Shown here piece by piece: positions 21,345 through 28,742 of a stretch of DNA of 33,341 nucleotides. A program made the position numbers and the translations under genes. The stretch is from the NCBI GenBank assembly GCA_964542435.1, contig CAZIVE010000020.1, forward strand, positions 1-33,341, given 5' to 3'. Source of the stretch: CAZIVE01 sp964542435 (GTDB lineage Bacteria; Bacteroidota; Bacteroidia; Bacteroidales; Tannerellaceae). Every line of letters starts with the position of its first letter. The stretch's first letter is position 1. Under the pieces are notes generated by a model, which worked only from the letters and a program-made list of their open reading frames with translations, was not told the origin of the DNA and did not search any database.

Positions 21345-24300
21345 ATGTTCAAGATGTTTATACGGAGGCCGGTTCTTTCCATCGTCGTCTCCCTTATTAT
21401 CGTATTCATTGGCATATTGTCGCTCTTCAATCTGCCTATCACCCAATATCCGTCCATTTCGCCTCCAAAGGTTAATGTGATCGCCAATTATCCGGGTGCC
21501 AACAACGAGTTGCTGATCAAGTCGGTCGTCATTCCGCTGGAGCAGGTGCTGAACGGTGTGCCGGGCATGAAATATATCGAGTCTGATGCCGGCAACGACG
21601 GTGAAGGCGAGATCAACATCGTGTTCAAGCTCGGGACCGATCCCAACGTGGACGCCATCAATGTACAGAACCGTGTGTCGGCTGCGACGAACAAGCTGCC
21701 GGCGGCTGTCATCCGTGAAGGTGTGAAGATCTCACGTGAAGAGCCGAACATTCTGATGTACATCAATCTCTACAGCGATGATCCCAATGCCGATCAGAAA
21801 TTCCTTTTCAACTATGCCGATATCAACATCTCGCCGGAGCTGCGTCGTGTGGATGGTGTGGGCGATCTGGATATTCTCGGTACGCGTAACTATGCCATGC
21901 GTATCTGGCTCAAGCCGGATAAGCTGACGGCCTATAAGTTGTCGGCTTCGGATGTCAACCAGGCTTTGGAAGAGCAGAGCATCGAGGCTTCACCGGGCAA
22001 GCTGGGCGAGAGTTCCGGCAAACGTCCCGAGAGTTTCGAATATGTTATGAAATATCCCGGACGATATACCACGCCTGAAGAATACGGCAACATCATCCTG
22101 AAGTCTAACTCCAACGGACAGTTCGTACGTTTGAAGGATGTGGCCGACATCGACTTCGGCAGTGAGATGTATGATATCTATTCCACGTTGAACGGGCATC
22201 CGTCTGCCGCCATCACGTTGAAGCAGGCGTACGGATCGAATGCGCGTAACGTGATCCAGGATGTGAAGAAGACGATGACCCGGCTTCAGAAAGATATGCC
22301 AAAGGGAATGCATTATGAGGTGAGCTATGATATCAGCCGCTTCCTTGATGCTTCGGTCGATAAGGTGGTCCACACGCTGGTCGAAGCCTTCTTGCTGGTT
22401 GCCTTCGTCGTATTCATCTTCTTGGGCGATTGGCGATCGTCGCTCATTCCGTGTCTCGCGGTGCCGGTCTCTTTGATCGGCAGTCTGGCGGTGATGGAGG
22501 CTTTCGGCATCACGCTCAATATGATCTCTCTGTTCGCCCTCGTCATGGCCATCGGTATTGTGGTGGATAATGCCATTGTGGTTATCGAGGCGGTGAATGT
22601 GAAGATGACTAGCGAAGGCATGGGACCGCTCGAAGCGACGCAGGCAGCGATGAAGGAGATCAGCGGTGCCATCGTGGCTATCACGCTGGTGATGGCAGCC
22701 GTATTTATTCCGGTGGCTTTCATGGGCGGACCGGAAGGCATGTTCTACAGGCAGTTCTCCATCACCATGGCTTCGAGTATCATCCTTTCCGGATTCGTCG
22801 CTTTGTCACTGACGCCGGCTCTCTGCGCCTTGATCCTTACGAAGGAGCAGGAAAATCATATAAAAAAGACTTGGCTGCACAAGCTTCTCGATAAGTTCAA
22901 TGCCGGATTCAACAAAGGTACCGTCGGATATCGTAAGATCTTGGAACGGACTGTTTCCAACAAACTGGTTATTTTGCCTTTGCTCCTCGGACTTTGTGCC
23001 ATTGCTTTCTTCGTGAACAACACGGTTCCGTCGGGATTCATTCCGGAAGAGGATCAAGGCATGGTGTATGCGGTCATCGAGACGCCTCCGGGATCGACCA
23101 TTGAGCGTACCAACAAGGTGGCGCACGAACTGCTTGCTATTGCCGAGAAAGAGGAGGGCGTCGAGAGCGTCTCTTCGTTGGCAGGCTATGAGATTCTGTC
23201 CGAAGGTACGAGTGCCAACTCCGGTTCCTGCCTGATCAACTTGAAATCGTGGAAGGATCGTAAACATTCGGCCAAAGAGATCATCGACGATCTGCAGAAA
23301 AAAAGCCGTTCCATCACCGATGCCGACATCGAGTTCTTCCAGCCACCGTCGATTCCGGGTTACGGCGCCGCATCCGGATTCGAGCTTCGTCTGCTCGACA
23401 AGACGGGCAACAACGACTATCACCAGATGGAACGTGTGAGCAAGAATTTCGTCAAGGCGCTCAACAAACGTCCCGAGATCGGTTCGGCATTCACCTTCTA
23501 TTCGGCCAGCTATCCGCAGTATATGCTGCGTTTGAACAATGATATCGCCGAGCAGAAAGGCGTCACCATCGGTTCCGCCATGGACAATCTGTCCACGATG
23601 ATCGGTTCCGATTACGAGACGGGATTCATCCGCTTCGGCAAACCGTATAAGGTCATCGTGCAGGCCAGTCCGCAATACCGTGCCTTCCCGGAAGATCTGT
23701 CGCAGCTGACCGTCAAGAACGATCAGGGCGAGATGGTTCCCTATTCCGACTTCATGCAGTTGCAGAAAGTATATGGCATGAGTGAGATCACGCGCCACAA
23801 CCTGTACAACTCCGCAGAGGTGACCGGCTCGCAGGCTCAGGGTTACAGCAGCGGTCAGGCCATCAAAGCCATCGAAGAGGTGGCCGAGGCAAATCTGCCT
23901 CACGGCTTCGATTACGACTGGGCCGGCATCTCTAAAGATGAGGTGGATCAAGGCAATCAGGCCATTCTGATCTTCGCTGTCTGCCTGATCTTCGTTTACC
24001 TCATTCTCTCTGCGCAGTACGAGAATTTCCTGCTGCCGTTGCCGATCCTCACCTTCCTGCCTGCAGGTATCTGCGGTGCGTTCATCTTCCTGAAGCTGAT
24101 GGGGCTGGAAAACAACATCTATGCACAGGTGGCGATGGTCATGCTGATCGGACTGTTGGGCAAGAACGCCGTGTTGATGGTGGAATATTCCGTACAGCGC
24201 AAGAATCTGGGCATGAGCATTCGACAGGCAGCCATTGAAGGCGCCATCGCCCGTTTCCGTCCCATCCTGATGACGTCGTTCGCCTTCATCGCCGGACTTC

Positions 24301-24515
24301 TTCCCTTGGTGGCTGCTACGGGCGCCGGAGCTACCGGCAATCGCACCATCGGTAATGCCGCTGTTGGCGGTATGCTGTTCGGTACGTTCTTCGGCTTCAT
24401 TCTCATTCCAGGCCTTTATTACATCTTTGGAACGATGGCCGAGAAGATGCGGATGGTCCATTACCAGCGCAACAAACCTTTGAGTGAAGAAAAAGACAAA
24501 AAGTACAAGCTATGA
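21345..24515 (+). CDS. RND multidrug efflux pump (AcrB/HAE1 family)
   Basis: This 1056-residue protein matches AcrB (1049) in length and plan: one N-terminal helix (LSIVVSLIIVFIGIL), a large porter loop, helices 2-6, a second porter loop, and helices 8-12. NLPITQYPSISPP and NNTVPSGFIPEEDQG are conserved porter and docking segments. In helix 4 the proton-relay position reads VVDN (D408, N409), where E. coli AcrB has two Asp. In helix 10, GLLGKNAVLMVEY keeps the relay Lys, and RFRPILMTSFAFI keeps the helix 11 Arg. Substrates are probably bile acids, detergents or drugs, but specificity cannot be read from sequence. Its stop overlaps the outer-membrane factor start by 4 bp (ATGA). Confidence 0.95.
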   Translation: MFKMFIRRPVLSIVVSLIIVFIGILSLFNLPITQYPSISPPKVNVIANYPGANNELLIKSVVIPLEQVLNGVPGMKYIESDAGNDGEGEINIVFKLGTDPNVDAINVQNRVSAATNKLPAAVIREGVKISREEPNILMYINLYSDDPNADQKFLFNYADINISPELRRVDGVGDLDILGTRNYAMRIWLKPDKLTAYKLSASDVNQALEEQSIEASPGKLGESSGKRPESFEYVMKYPGRYTTPEEYGNIILKSNSNGQFVRLKDVADIDFGSEMYDIYSTLNGHPSAAITLKQAYGSNARNVIQDVKKTMTRLQKDMPKGMHYEVSYDISRFLDASVDKVVHTLVEAFLLVAFVVFIFLGDWRSSLIPCLAVPVSLIGSLAVMEAFGITLNMISLFALVMAIGIVVDNAIVVIEAVNVKMTSEGMGPLEATQAAMKEISGAIVAITLVMAAVFIPVAFMGGPEGMFYRQFSITMASSIILSGFVALSLTPALCALILTKEQENHIKKTWLHKLLDKFNAGFNKGTVGYRKILERTVSNKLVILPLLLGLCAIAFFVNNTVPSGFIPEEDQGMVYAVIETPPGSTIERTNKVAHELLAIAEKEEGVESVSSLAGYEILSEGTSANSGSCLINLKSWKDRKHSAKEIIDDLQKKSRSITDADIEFFQPPSIPGYGAASGFELRLLDKTGNNDYHQMERVSKNFVKALNKRPEIGSAFTFYSASYPQYMLRLNNDIAEQKGVTIGSAMDNLSTMIGSDYETGFIRFGKPYKVIVQASPQYRAFPEDLSQLTVKNDQGEMVPYSDFMQLQKVYGMSEITRHNLYNSAEVTGSQAQGYSSGQAIKAIEEVAEANLPHGFDYDWAGISKDEVDQGNQAILIFAVCLIFVYLILSAQYENFLLPLPILTFLPAGICGAFIFLKLMGLENNIYAQVAMVMLIGLLGKNAVLMVEYSVQRKNLGMSIRQAAIEGAIARFRPILMTSFAFIAGLLPLVAATGAGATGNRTIGNAAVGGMLFGTFFGFILIPGLYYIFGTMAEKMRMVHYQRNKPLSEEKDKKYKL

Positions 24516-25972
24516 CACATAAATATGTTTCCTATATTCTCATTGCTTCGGCGATTGTCATGACAGGCTGCAAGACGCCGCAGTCCACCAAGGTGACCGA
24601 TCGTGTGAAAGCGGATCTGCCGTCGCAGTATCAGCCGGACAGCCTCGCCGGAGGACAAGCCACGCTGACGCCCTGGAAGCAGTTCTTTACCGATCCGGCT
24701 CTCATCGCGCTCATCGATACGGCTCTTGCCAACAACCAGGATCTGAGCATCACCCTTCAGCAGATCGCCATGGCGAAGAGCAACGTGCTCTTCTACGAAG
24801 GCCAGCTGTTGCCTGCGGTTACGGCCGGAGGCAGCGTGGGCGTGTCCAAAGTGGGACGTTACACCAGCGAAGGTGCCGGAAATGCCACGACGGAAATCAA
24901 GCCCGGAAAGTCGATGCCCGATCCGTTGATGGATTATCAGCTGGGCATCGGTGCCGGTTGGGAGGTCGATCTGTGGCACAAACTGAGCTCCAACAAACGG
25001 GCAGCGGTGGAACATTATCTGGCAACCGTAGAGGGTCGTAATGCCGTATTGTCATCGCTCATCTCGCAGGTCGCTGCCAACTATTATCATCTGCTGGCTC
25101 TCGACAACAAACTGGATTTGGTGCATCAGTATATCGAGCTTCAGAAGAAGGCCGTGGAGATTGCCAAGATCCAGAAGAGTGCCGACGCCGATACGGAACT
25201 GGCTGTGGAGAAGTTCGAAGCTGAACTGTCGAAGGCCCGCTCCGATGAATACACACTCAGACAGGAGATCACCGAAAGCGAGAACAACCTCAATCTGCTG
25301 CTCGGCCGTTATCCTACGGCCATTGAACGCGACAAGTCATCTTTCCTTTCGACCAACCTTCAGAAGGTGATGACCGGCATTCCCTCGGAACTGCTCAACA
25401 ACCGTCCCGATATCCGTCAGGCCGAACACGAACTGGCTGCAGCCAAATGGAGTGTGAACGCCGCACGCAAGGAGTTCCTGCCGTCGCTCAATATCTCGGC
25501 CTCGCTCGGATTGGATGCGTTCAATCCAACCTATCTTACCAAACTGCCCAAATCGCTCGCCTTTAGTGTGCTCGGCGGTCTCACCGGTCCGCTCATCAAC
25601 CGCAAAGCCATCCAGGCCAATTTCCAGTCGGCCGACGCTCAGCAGGTGGAAGCTCTGTATCAATACGACAAAACGTTGCTCACGGCCTATTCGGAAGTAT
25701 GTACGCTGATGTCGAAGATCGGCAATCTCGATCAGTATTACCGGCTGAAGCAGGAGGAGGCGCAGAAACTCGACCATTCGATTGAGGTGGCTCGGCAGCT
25801 ATATTATAACAACCGCTGCACCTATCTCGATGTCCTCATGGACGAGCGTGATGCCATGGATGCGAAGATGGAACTTCTCGAAGCCAAGGAGCAGCAGCTC
25901 TCCGGCATGGTCGATGTCTATCGCAGTTTAGGCGGCGGACAGAATCCGACACCGGTCGTAGAAGGGGAATAA
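24512..25972 (+). CDS. RND outer-membrane factor lipoprotein (NodT/OprM/TolC family)
   Basis: This 486-residue protein has a signal peptide with lipobox VMTGC, C20 lipidated. Two outer-membrane-efflux-protein repeats form the TolC-like trimeric channel; family landmarks include LIDTALANNQDL near residue 70, VDLWHKLSSNKRAA (about 155-168), ELLNNRPDIRQAEHELAAAKW and FLPSLNISASLGL in the second half. A short C-terminal tail ends VVEGE. It overlaps the pump gene by 4 bp and completes an adaptor-pump-channel operon. Length and motifs are standard. Confidence 0.93.
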   Translation: MTHKYVSYILIASAIVMTGCKTPQSTKVTDRVKADLPSQYQPDSLAGGQATLTPWKQFFTDPALIALIDTALANNQDLSITLQQIAMAKSNVLFYEGQLLPAVTAGGSVGVSKVGRYTSEGAGNATTEIKPGKSMPDPLMDYQLGIGAGWEVDLWHKLSSNKRAAVEHYLATVEGRNAVLSSLISQVAANYYHLLALDNKLDLVHQYIELQKKAVEIAKIQKSADADTELAVEKFEAELSKARSDEYTLRQEITESENNLNLLLGRYPTAIERDKSSFLSTNLQKVMTGIPSELLNNRPDIRQAEHELAAAKWSVNAARKEFLPSLNISASLGLDAFNPTYLTKLPKSLAFSVLGGLTGPLINRKAIQANFQSADAQQVEALYQYDKTLLTAYSEVCTLMSKIGNLDQYYRLKQEEAQKLDHSIEVARQLYYNNRCTYLDVLMDERDAMDAKMELLEAKEQQLSGMVDVYRSLGGGQNPTPVVEGE

Positions 25973-26069
25973 TGTTTTAGGATTATCGTAGAGATTCTGC
26001 AGGAGCGTGTGAAAATGAGGCACTCCTACGATGTCGTTCGATCTATATCTTTGATATAAAAATGTTTGA

Positions 26070-26140
26070 CCATGGTTAAAATATTTTTTCATAAAGACTT
26101 ACGTGCCGTGAGATACTATGAAAATAATTTTTAACCATGG
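26070..26140. repeat. 24-bp imperfect inverted repeat built on AACCATGGTT palindromes
   Basis: The left arm (26070-26093) and right arm (26117-26140) pair over 24 bp with a 12-bp perfect outer part (CCATGGTTAAAA) and a few mismatches inside, around a 23-nt loop. Each arm also contains a near-palindrome around CCATGG (GACCATGGTTAA on the left, TTAACCATGGTTGA on the right). It lies about 100 bp after the efflux operon and 118 bp beyond the stop of the opposing NTF2-like gene. It could be a paired operator, a large terminator or a small repeat element. Confidence 0.7.
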
Positions 26141-26177
26141 TTGAATAATTTCTTTGTGCCTATATGGGTCGTAAAAT

Positions 26178-26230
26178 ACTCCTCAGTCACAGCTGCGTTG
26201 TGCTAGCTCCCTTAATTTAGGCGAAGGAGT
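26178..26230. repeat. REP-like palindromic intergenic sequence
   Basis: This segment begins ACTCCTCAGTCACAGC and ends with CTCCCTT, 9 nt, GAAGGAG, a hairpin with one bulge. It resembles the short CTCAGTC...CTCCC-type palindromic repeats that I have the impression are scattered between genes in gut Bacteroidales drafts. It may also terminate the convergent NTF2-like gene. No second copy is visible in this window. Confidence 0.35.
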
Positions 26231-26257
26231 AGAATGACAGAGCCGGACATTTTTCTT

Positions 26258-26800
26258 TTACTGCATCTTGCCGATCTCGTGTGAATCGGTGATCAGGAAG
26301 GTGGTGCGGCGGACGGAGATGTACCATTTTCCGTTGACCTTCTCATACTGGTCGGTATAGCGGACGGAGTTGACGGTAGCGATGTCCTTGCCGTTCTGTT
26401 CCCTAACGAGCGTAGCTTGGCAATAGGCGATGCCTGTGGCTTTGTTGCCGTTGAGGTGGATCACGTGCTGACCGTTGATGTGATAGACTGCCTTACACGG
26501 ATTGATGGTGCCGGCAAAAGCTTTCACGAGCGGTTCGCGGCCTTTGATCTCCTGCAGATTGCCGTTCAGTCCCATTTGAAATTCCAGTTTACCGTCGGGG
26601 AGGAAGAGTGCGCCTTGTGATTGGGCATCCTTCACATCTGCCAGGTTCGCAAATTCGTTCACCAGGTCACGGATCTGCTGTTCGTCATTCATCTGTTCGA
26701 TGGTCATAGCATTACTTTTTGTTTTGTTGTTACTTTTCTGTGCACTTGCCGTGAAGGCTAAGAGCAGCATTGCGATGGCTAAGAAATGGATTTTTTTCAT
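26258..26800 (-). CDS. Exported NTF2-like / SnoaL-like domain protein
   Basis: This is a 180-residue protein. Residues 1-20 are a signal peptide (MKK, hydrophobic, TASA^Q). Residues about 35-175 form a SnoaL-like (NTF2 superfamily) domain: an N-terminal helix QQIRDLVNEFANLAD, FLPDGKLEFQM, then the beta sheet with VYHINGQHVIHLNG, YCQATLVRE and KVNGKWYISVRRTTF. These cone-shaped folds hold small ligands or act as isomerases, hydrolases or binding proteins; no catalytic Asp/His set can be assigned. It follows the acetyltransferase gene by 18 bp and probably shares its transcript. Confidence 0.75.
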   Translation of the reverse strand: MKKIHFLAIAMLLLAFTASAQKSNNKTKSNAMTIEQMNDEQQIRDLVNEFANLADVKDAQSQGALFLPDGKLEFQMGLNGNLQEIKGREPLVKAFAGTINPCKAVYHINGQHVIHLNGNKATGIAYCQATLVREQNGKDIATVNSVRYTDQYEKVNGKWYISVRRTTFLITDSHEIGKMQ

Positions 26801-26818
26801 GATAACGGATATTTTTAA

Positions 26819-27376
26819 TTATGAATTGATGTTTTTAATGAATTTGGCAGGAACTCCGGCTACGACGGTGTCTGCTTCGACATCTTTCGTCACCACCGAA
26901 CCTGCGCCGACTACGGCATTATCGCCGATGTGTACGCCCGGAAGAATCCTTGCTCCGGCTCCGATCCAGACGTTTTTCCCGATCTCCACGCTCTTGCATT
27001 TCAGGATCATCTTGTCGTGCAGGTCGTGATTGTCGGTTGCAATGATCACGTTCGGACCGATCATCGTGCCGTCGCCGATGCGGATGCCTCCAATGGACAT
27101 GCAGGTCAGACTGTGGTTGATGAATACGTTCTTCCCGATGCTCATCTGGCGGGCAAAGTCGATCTCGAACGGCGGCGTGATATAGACCGTTTCGTCCAAT
27201 GAATGGTCGAACAGCTGATCCAGCAGCGGACGGATATTGCCCATCGTCGGTATCGTGTGGTTGATCTTAAAGTTTAAAAGACGTCCCTTTGCCATGCTAT
27301 CGATGACGGTGGCGTATTCTTTGTCCCTCATGTTGACCGGCTCGCCGGAACGAAGTGTATCGAAGATTGATTTCAT
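26819..27376 (-). CDS. Maltose/galactoside-type O-acetyltransferase
   Basis: This 185-residue protein belongs to the left-handed beta-helix (hexapeptide repeat) acetyltransferases. The N-terminal MAT segment is at about 1-55. Hexapeptide turns run from about 75 to 178 (IGKNVFINHS, IGDGTMIGPNV, IGKNVWIGAGARI, IGDNAVVGAGSVV). H117 in ATDNHDLHD is the expected catalytic His. AGVPAKFIK is the family C-terminal motif. It would transfer acetyl from acetyl-CoA to a sugar or similar hydroxyl as a trimer. It is divergent from an AraC-type regulator with 130 bp between starts, so that regulator is a likely controller. Confidence 0.9.
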   Translation of the reverse strand: MKSIFDTLRSGEPVNMRDKEYATVIDSMAKGRLLNFKINHTIPTMGNIRPLLDQLFDHSLDETVYITPPFEIDFARQMSIGKNVFINHSLTCMSIGGIRIGDGTMIGPNVIIATDNHDLHDKMILKCKSVEIGKNVWIGAGARILPGVHIGDNAVVGAGSVVTKDVEADTVVAGVPAKFIKNINS

Positions 27377-27402
27377 CTGTGCATTGTTTTTTTATTCTGA
27401 TG

Positions 27403-27410
27403 CAAAGGTA
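27403..27410 (-). promoter_or_regulatory. -7 element for acetyltransferase-NTF2 operon
   Basis: The minus strand reads TACCTTTG, an exact TAnnTTTG match, 26 bp upstream of the acetyltransferase start. A -33 TTTG is displaced (26-bp spacer), which is compatible with activator control. Confidence 0.5.
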
Positions 27411-27468
27411 TGGCAAGACCTCTTCCTGGAGCGAATCAAATTTTCTTTAGGATTTTCACATTTTACCG

Positions 27469-27500
27469 TTTCGTTGGTACGCTTCTTTGTGTTATCTTCG
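27469..27500 (+). promoter_or_regulatory. Candidate promoter of AraC-type gene
   Basis: TTTC (27469-27472), 20-bp spacer, TATCTTCG (27493-27500). The -7 element ends only 6 bp before the ATG at 27507, so the mRNA could be leaderless or nearly so. Confidence 0.45.
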
Positions 27501-27506
27501 CAGGAT

Positions 27507-28316
27507 ATGGAACAGGTACAGTTACTGAATGCAAAAGAAGATCGTTGCTTCCCGTCGGATTTCACCGGTAGCTATCATGTGCACATCATCGTCAGGCGAG
27601 GAGAGATGGCTTTCTCCGACCGCCGTCAGATGCATACGGCCGGACCGAATGATTTCGTGATCTGGCAGATGAGCAACACCATCGAAGACGTGAGCTATTC
27701 CGATGACTTCGATGCGGACTTCCTGCTCGTGTCGTCGGAGTTTCTGGGTCTTTACAATCCTGAGATGATCTGGGCGGCAAAGGGGTACATCTTCATCCGT
27801 ATGAATCCCGTCTTCGCGCTCGACAGTAAAACACGGCCTCTGCTCGACAACGACTTCCGGCAGTTCCGCACCCGTCTTGCCGATAAAGAGGCGCTCTTCG
27901 CGAGAGATGTGGTCGGGCGTCTGCTTCAGATCTTTCTCTTTGACATCTGGGACATCTATTCCACCTCCATACAGAACATGCGCACCGACGACAACGCAGC
28001 GCGCACCTTCCTGCATTATCTCGGACTGATCCAGCAGCATTGCACGACGCGGCGCGACGTTGCCTTCTATGCCTCCGAACTCTGCATCACGCCCAAATAT
28101 CTTTCGCAGATCAGCTATGCGGTGAGCCACATGCCCGCTTCCACCTGGATCGAGTATTACGCCGCTTTCGAGATCATCCATCTGCTGCAGGATCCGAATC
28201 TGACCATCACCGACATCTCCGACCGTATGAACTTCTGCGCCAATTCCCATTTCTCCCGTTACTGCAAACGTGTCATCGGTCGCACGCCCACGGAATATCG
28301 GAACACCCAATCGTAA
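27507..28316 (+). CDS. AraC-family transcriptional regulator
   Basis: This is a 269-residue protein. The N-terminal cupin-like sensing half (about 1-160) includes SYHVHIIVRRGEMAFS and NDFVIWQMSNTIEDV. The C-terminal AraC DNA-binding domain (about 170-265) has a first helix-turn-helix around FYASELCITPKYLSQISY and a second with TITDISDRMNFCANSHFSRYCKRVIGRTPTEYR. The open frame extends upstream to 27237, but that part is the antisense of the acetyltransferase gene. The ATG at 27507 gives the usual family length and sits just after a -7 element. It is divergent from the acetyltransferase operon, which it may regulate; the effector is unknown. Confidence 0.9.
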   Translation: MEQVQLLNAKEDRCFPSDFTGSYHVHIIVRRGEMAFSDRRQMHTAGPNDFVIWQMSNTIEDVSYSDDFDADFLLVSSEFLGLYNPEMIWAAKGYIFIRMNPVFALDSKTRPLLDNDFRQFRTRLADKEALFARDVVGRLLQIFLFDIWDIYSTSIQNMRTDDNAARTFLHYLGLIQQHCTTRRDVAFYASELCITPKYLSQISYAVSHMPASTWIEYYAAFEIIHLLQDPNLTITDISDRMNFCANSHFSRYCKRVIGRTPTEYRNTQS

Positions 28317-28504
28317 ATCCGGTTCGTATCCTATATGTTTGGGTTATGTCCCCAATGAAGAGGCGAAAGATTTTTCGTCCCTTCAGGAGATCGGCTGCTT
28401 CATCACACAGCGGCGCTTGCAATGTGTTTGCCGACGCCAAGGCAGGCTTCGTCTCGCGCTGTCTTTCGCCTTATATCACGTCGCCGAATAGATGCCTCGT
28501 AGAG

Positions 28505-28604
28505 NNNNNNNNNNNNNNNNNNNNNNNNNNNNNNNNNNNNNNNNNNNNNNNNNNNNNNNNNNNNNNNNNNNNNNNNNNNNNNNNNNNNNNNNNNNNNNNN
28601 NNNN
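28505..28604. other. Scaffold gap (100 N)
   Basis: Exactly 100 N, a placeholder for a gap of unknown length. Sequence missing here could include a gene or a mobile element. Confidence 0.98.
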
Positions 28605-28694
28605 GACGCATTGATCTTCTTTGCATTTTCCGCAGAAATCTTTGGGAGAATGTAAAATACACAGACAAATATGGATTTCATCCCAATAAAAAAC

Positions 28695-28702
28695 TATTTT
28701 TG
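28695..28702 (+). promoter_or_regulatory. -7 element (TATTTTTG) for GH3 gene
   Basis: TATTTTTG fits TAnnTTTG, 40 bp before the ATG at 28743. The -33 is not clear. The bases just before the start (CTACCATAAA) closely match those before the flavodoxin start. Confidence 0.45.
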
Positions 28703-28742
28703 TTTCGTCTTTTATTGCTAACATTTTTAAATCTACCATAAA

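Larger units (their letters stand above)
28317..28742. other. Intergenic region with inverted repeat and scaffold gap
   Basis: No gene is supported here. AGGCGAAAGA (28361-28370) and TCTTTCGCCT (28462-28471) are a perfect 10-bp inverted repeat 91 nt apart, left of the gap. Short open frames crossing the N run are artefacts of masked bases. The segment right of the gap (28605-28742) is A/T rich and holds the GH3 promoter candidate. Confidence 0.6.

Noticed and set aside
22806..24461. 551-codon open frame on the minus strand
   Set aside because: It is antisense to the RND pump gene; it is rich in His, Arg and Gln with no domain or signal, and arises from the codon bias of the real gene.
27522..28310. 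262-codon minus-strand frame
   Set aside because: Antisense to the AraC-type gene, whose HTH and length are convincing.
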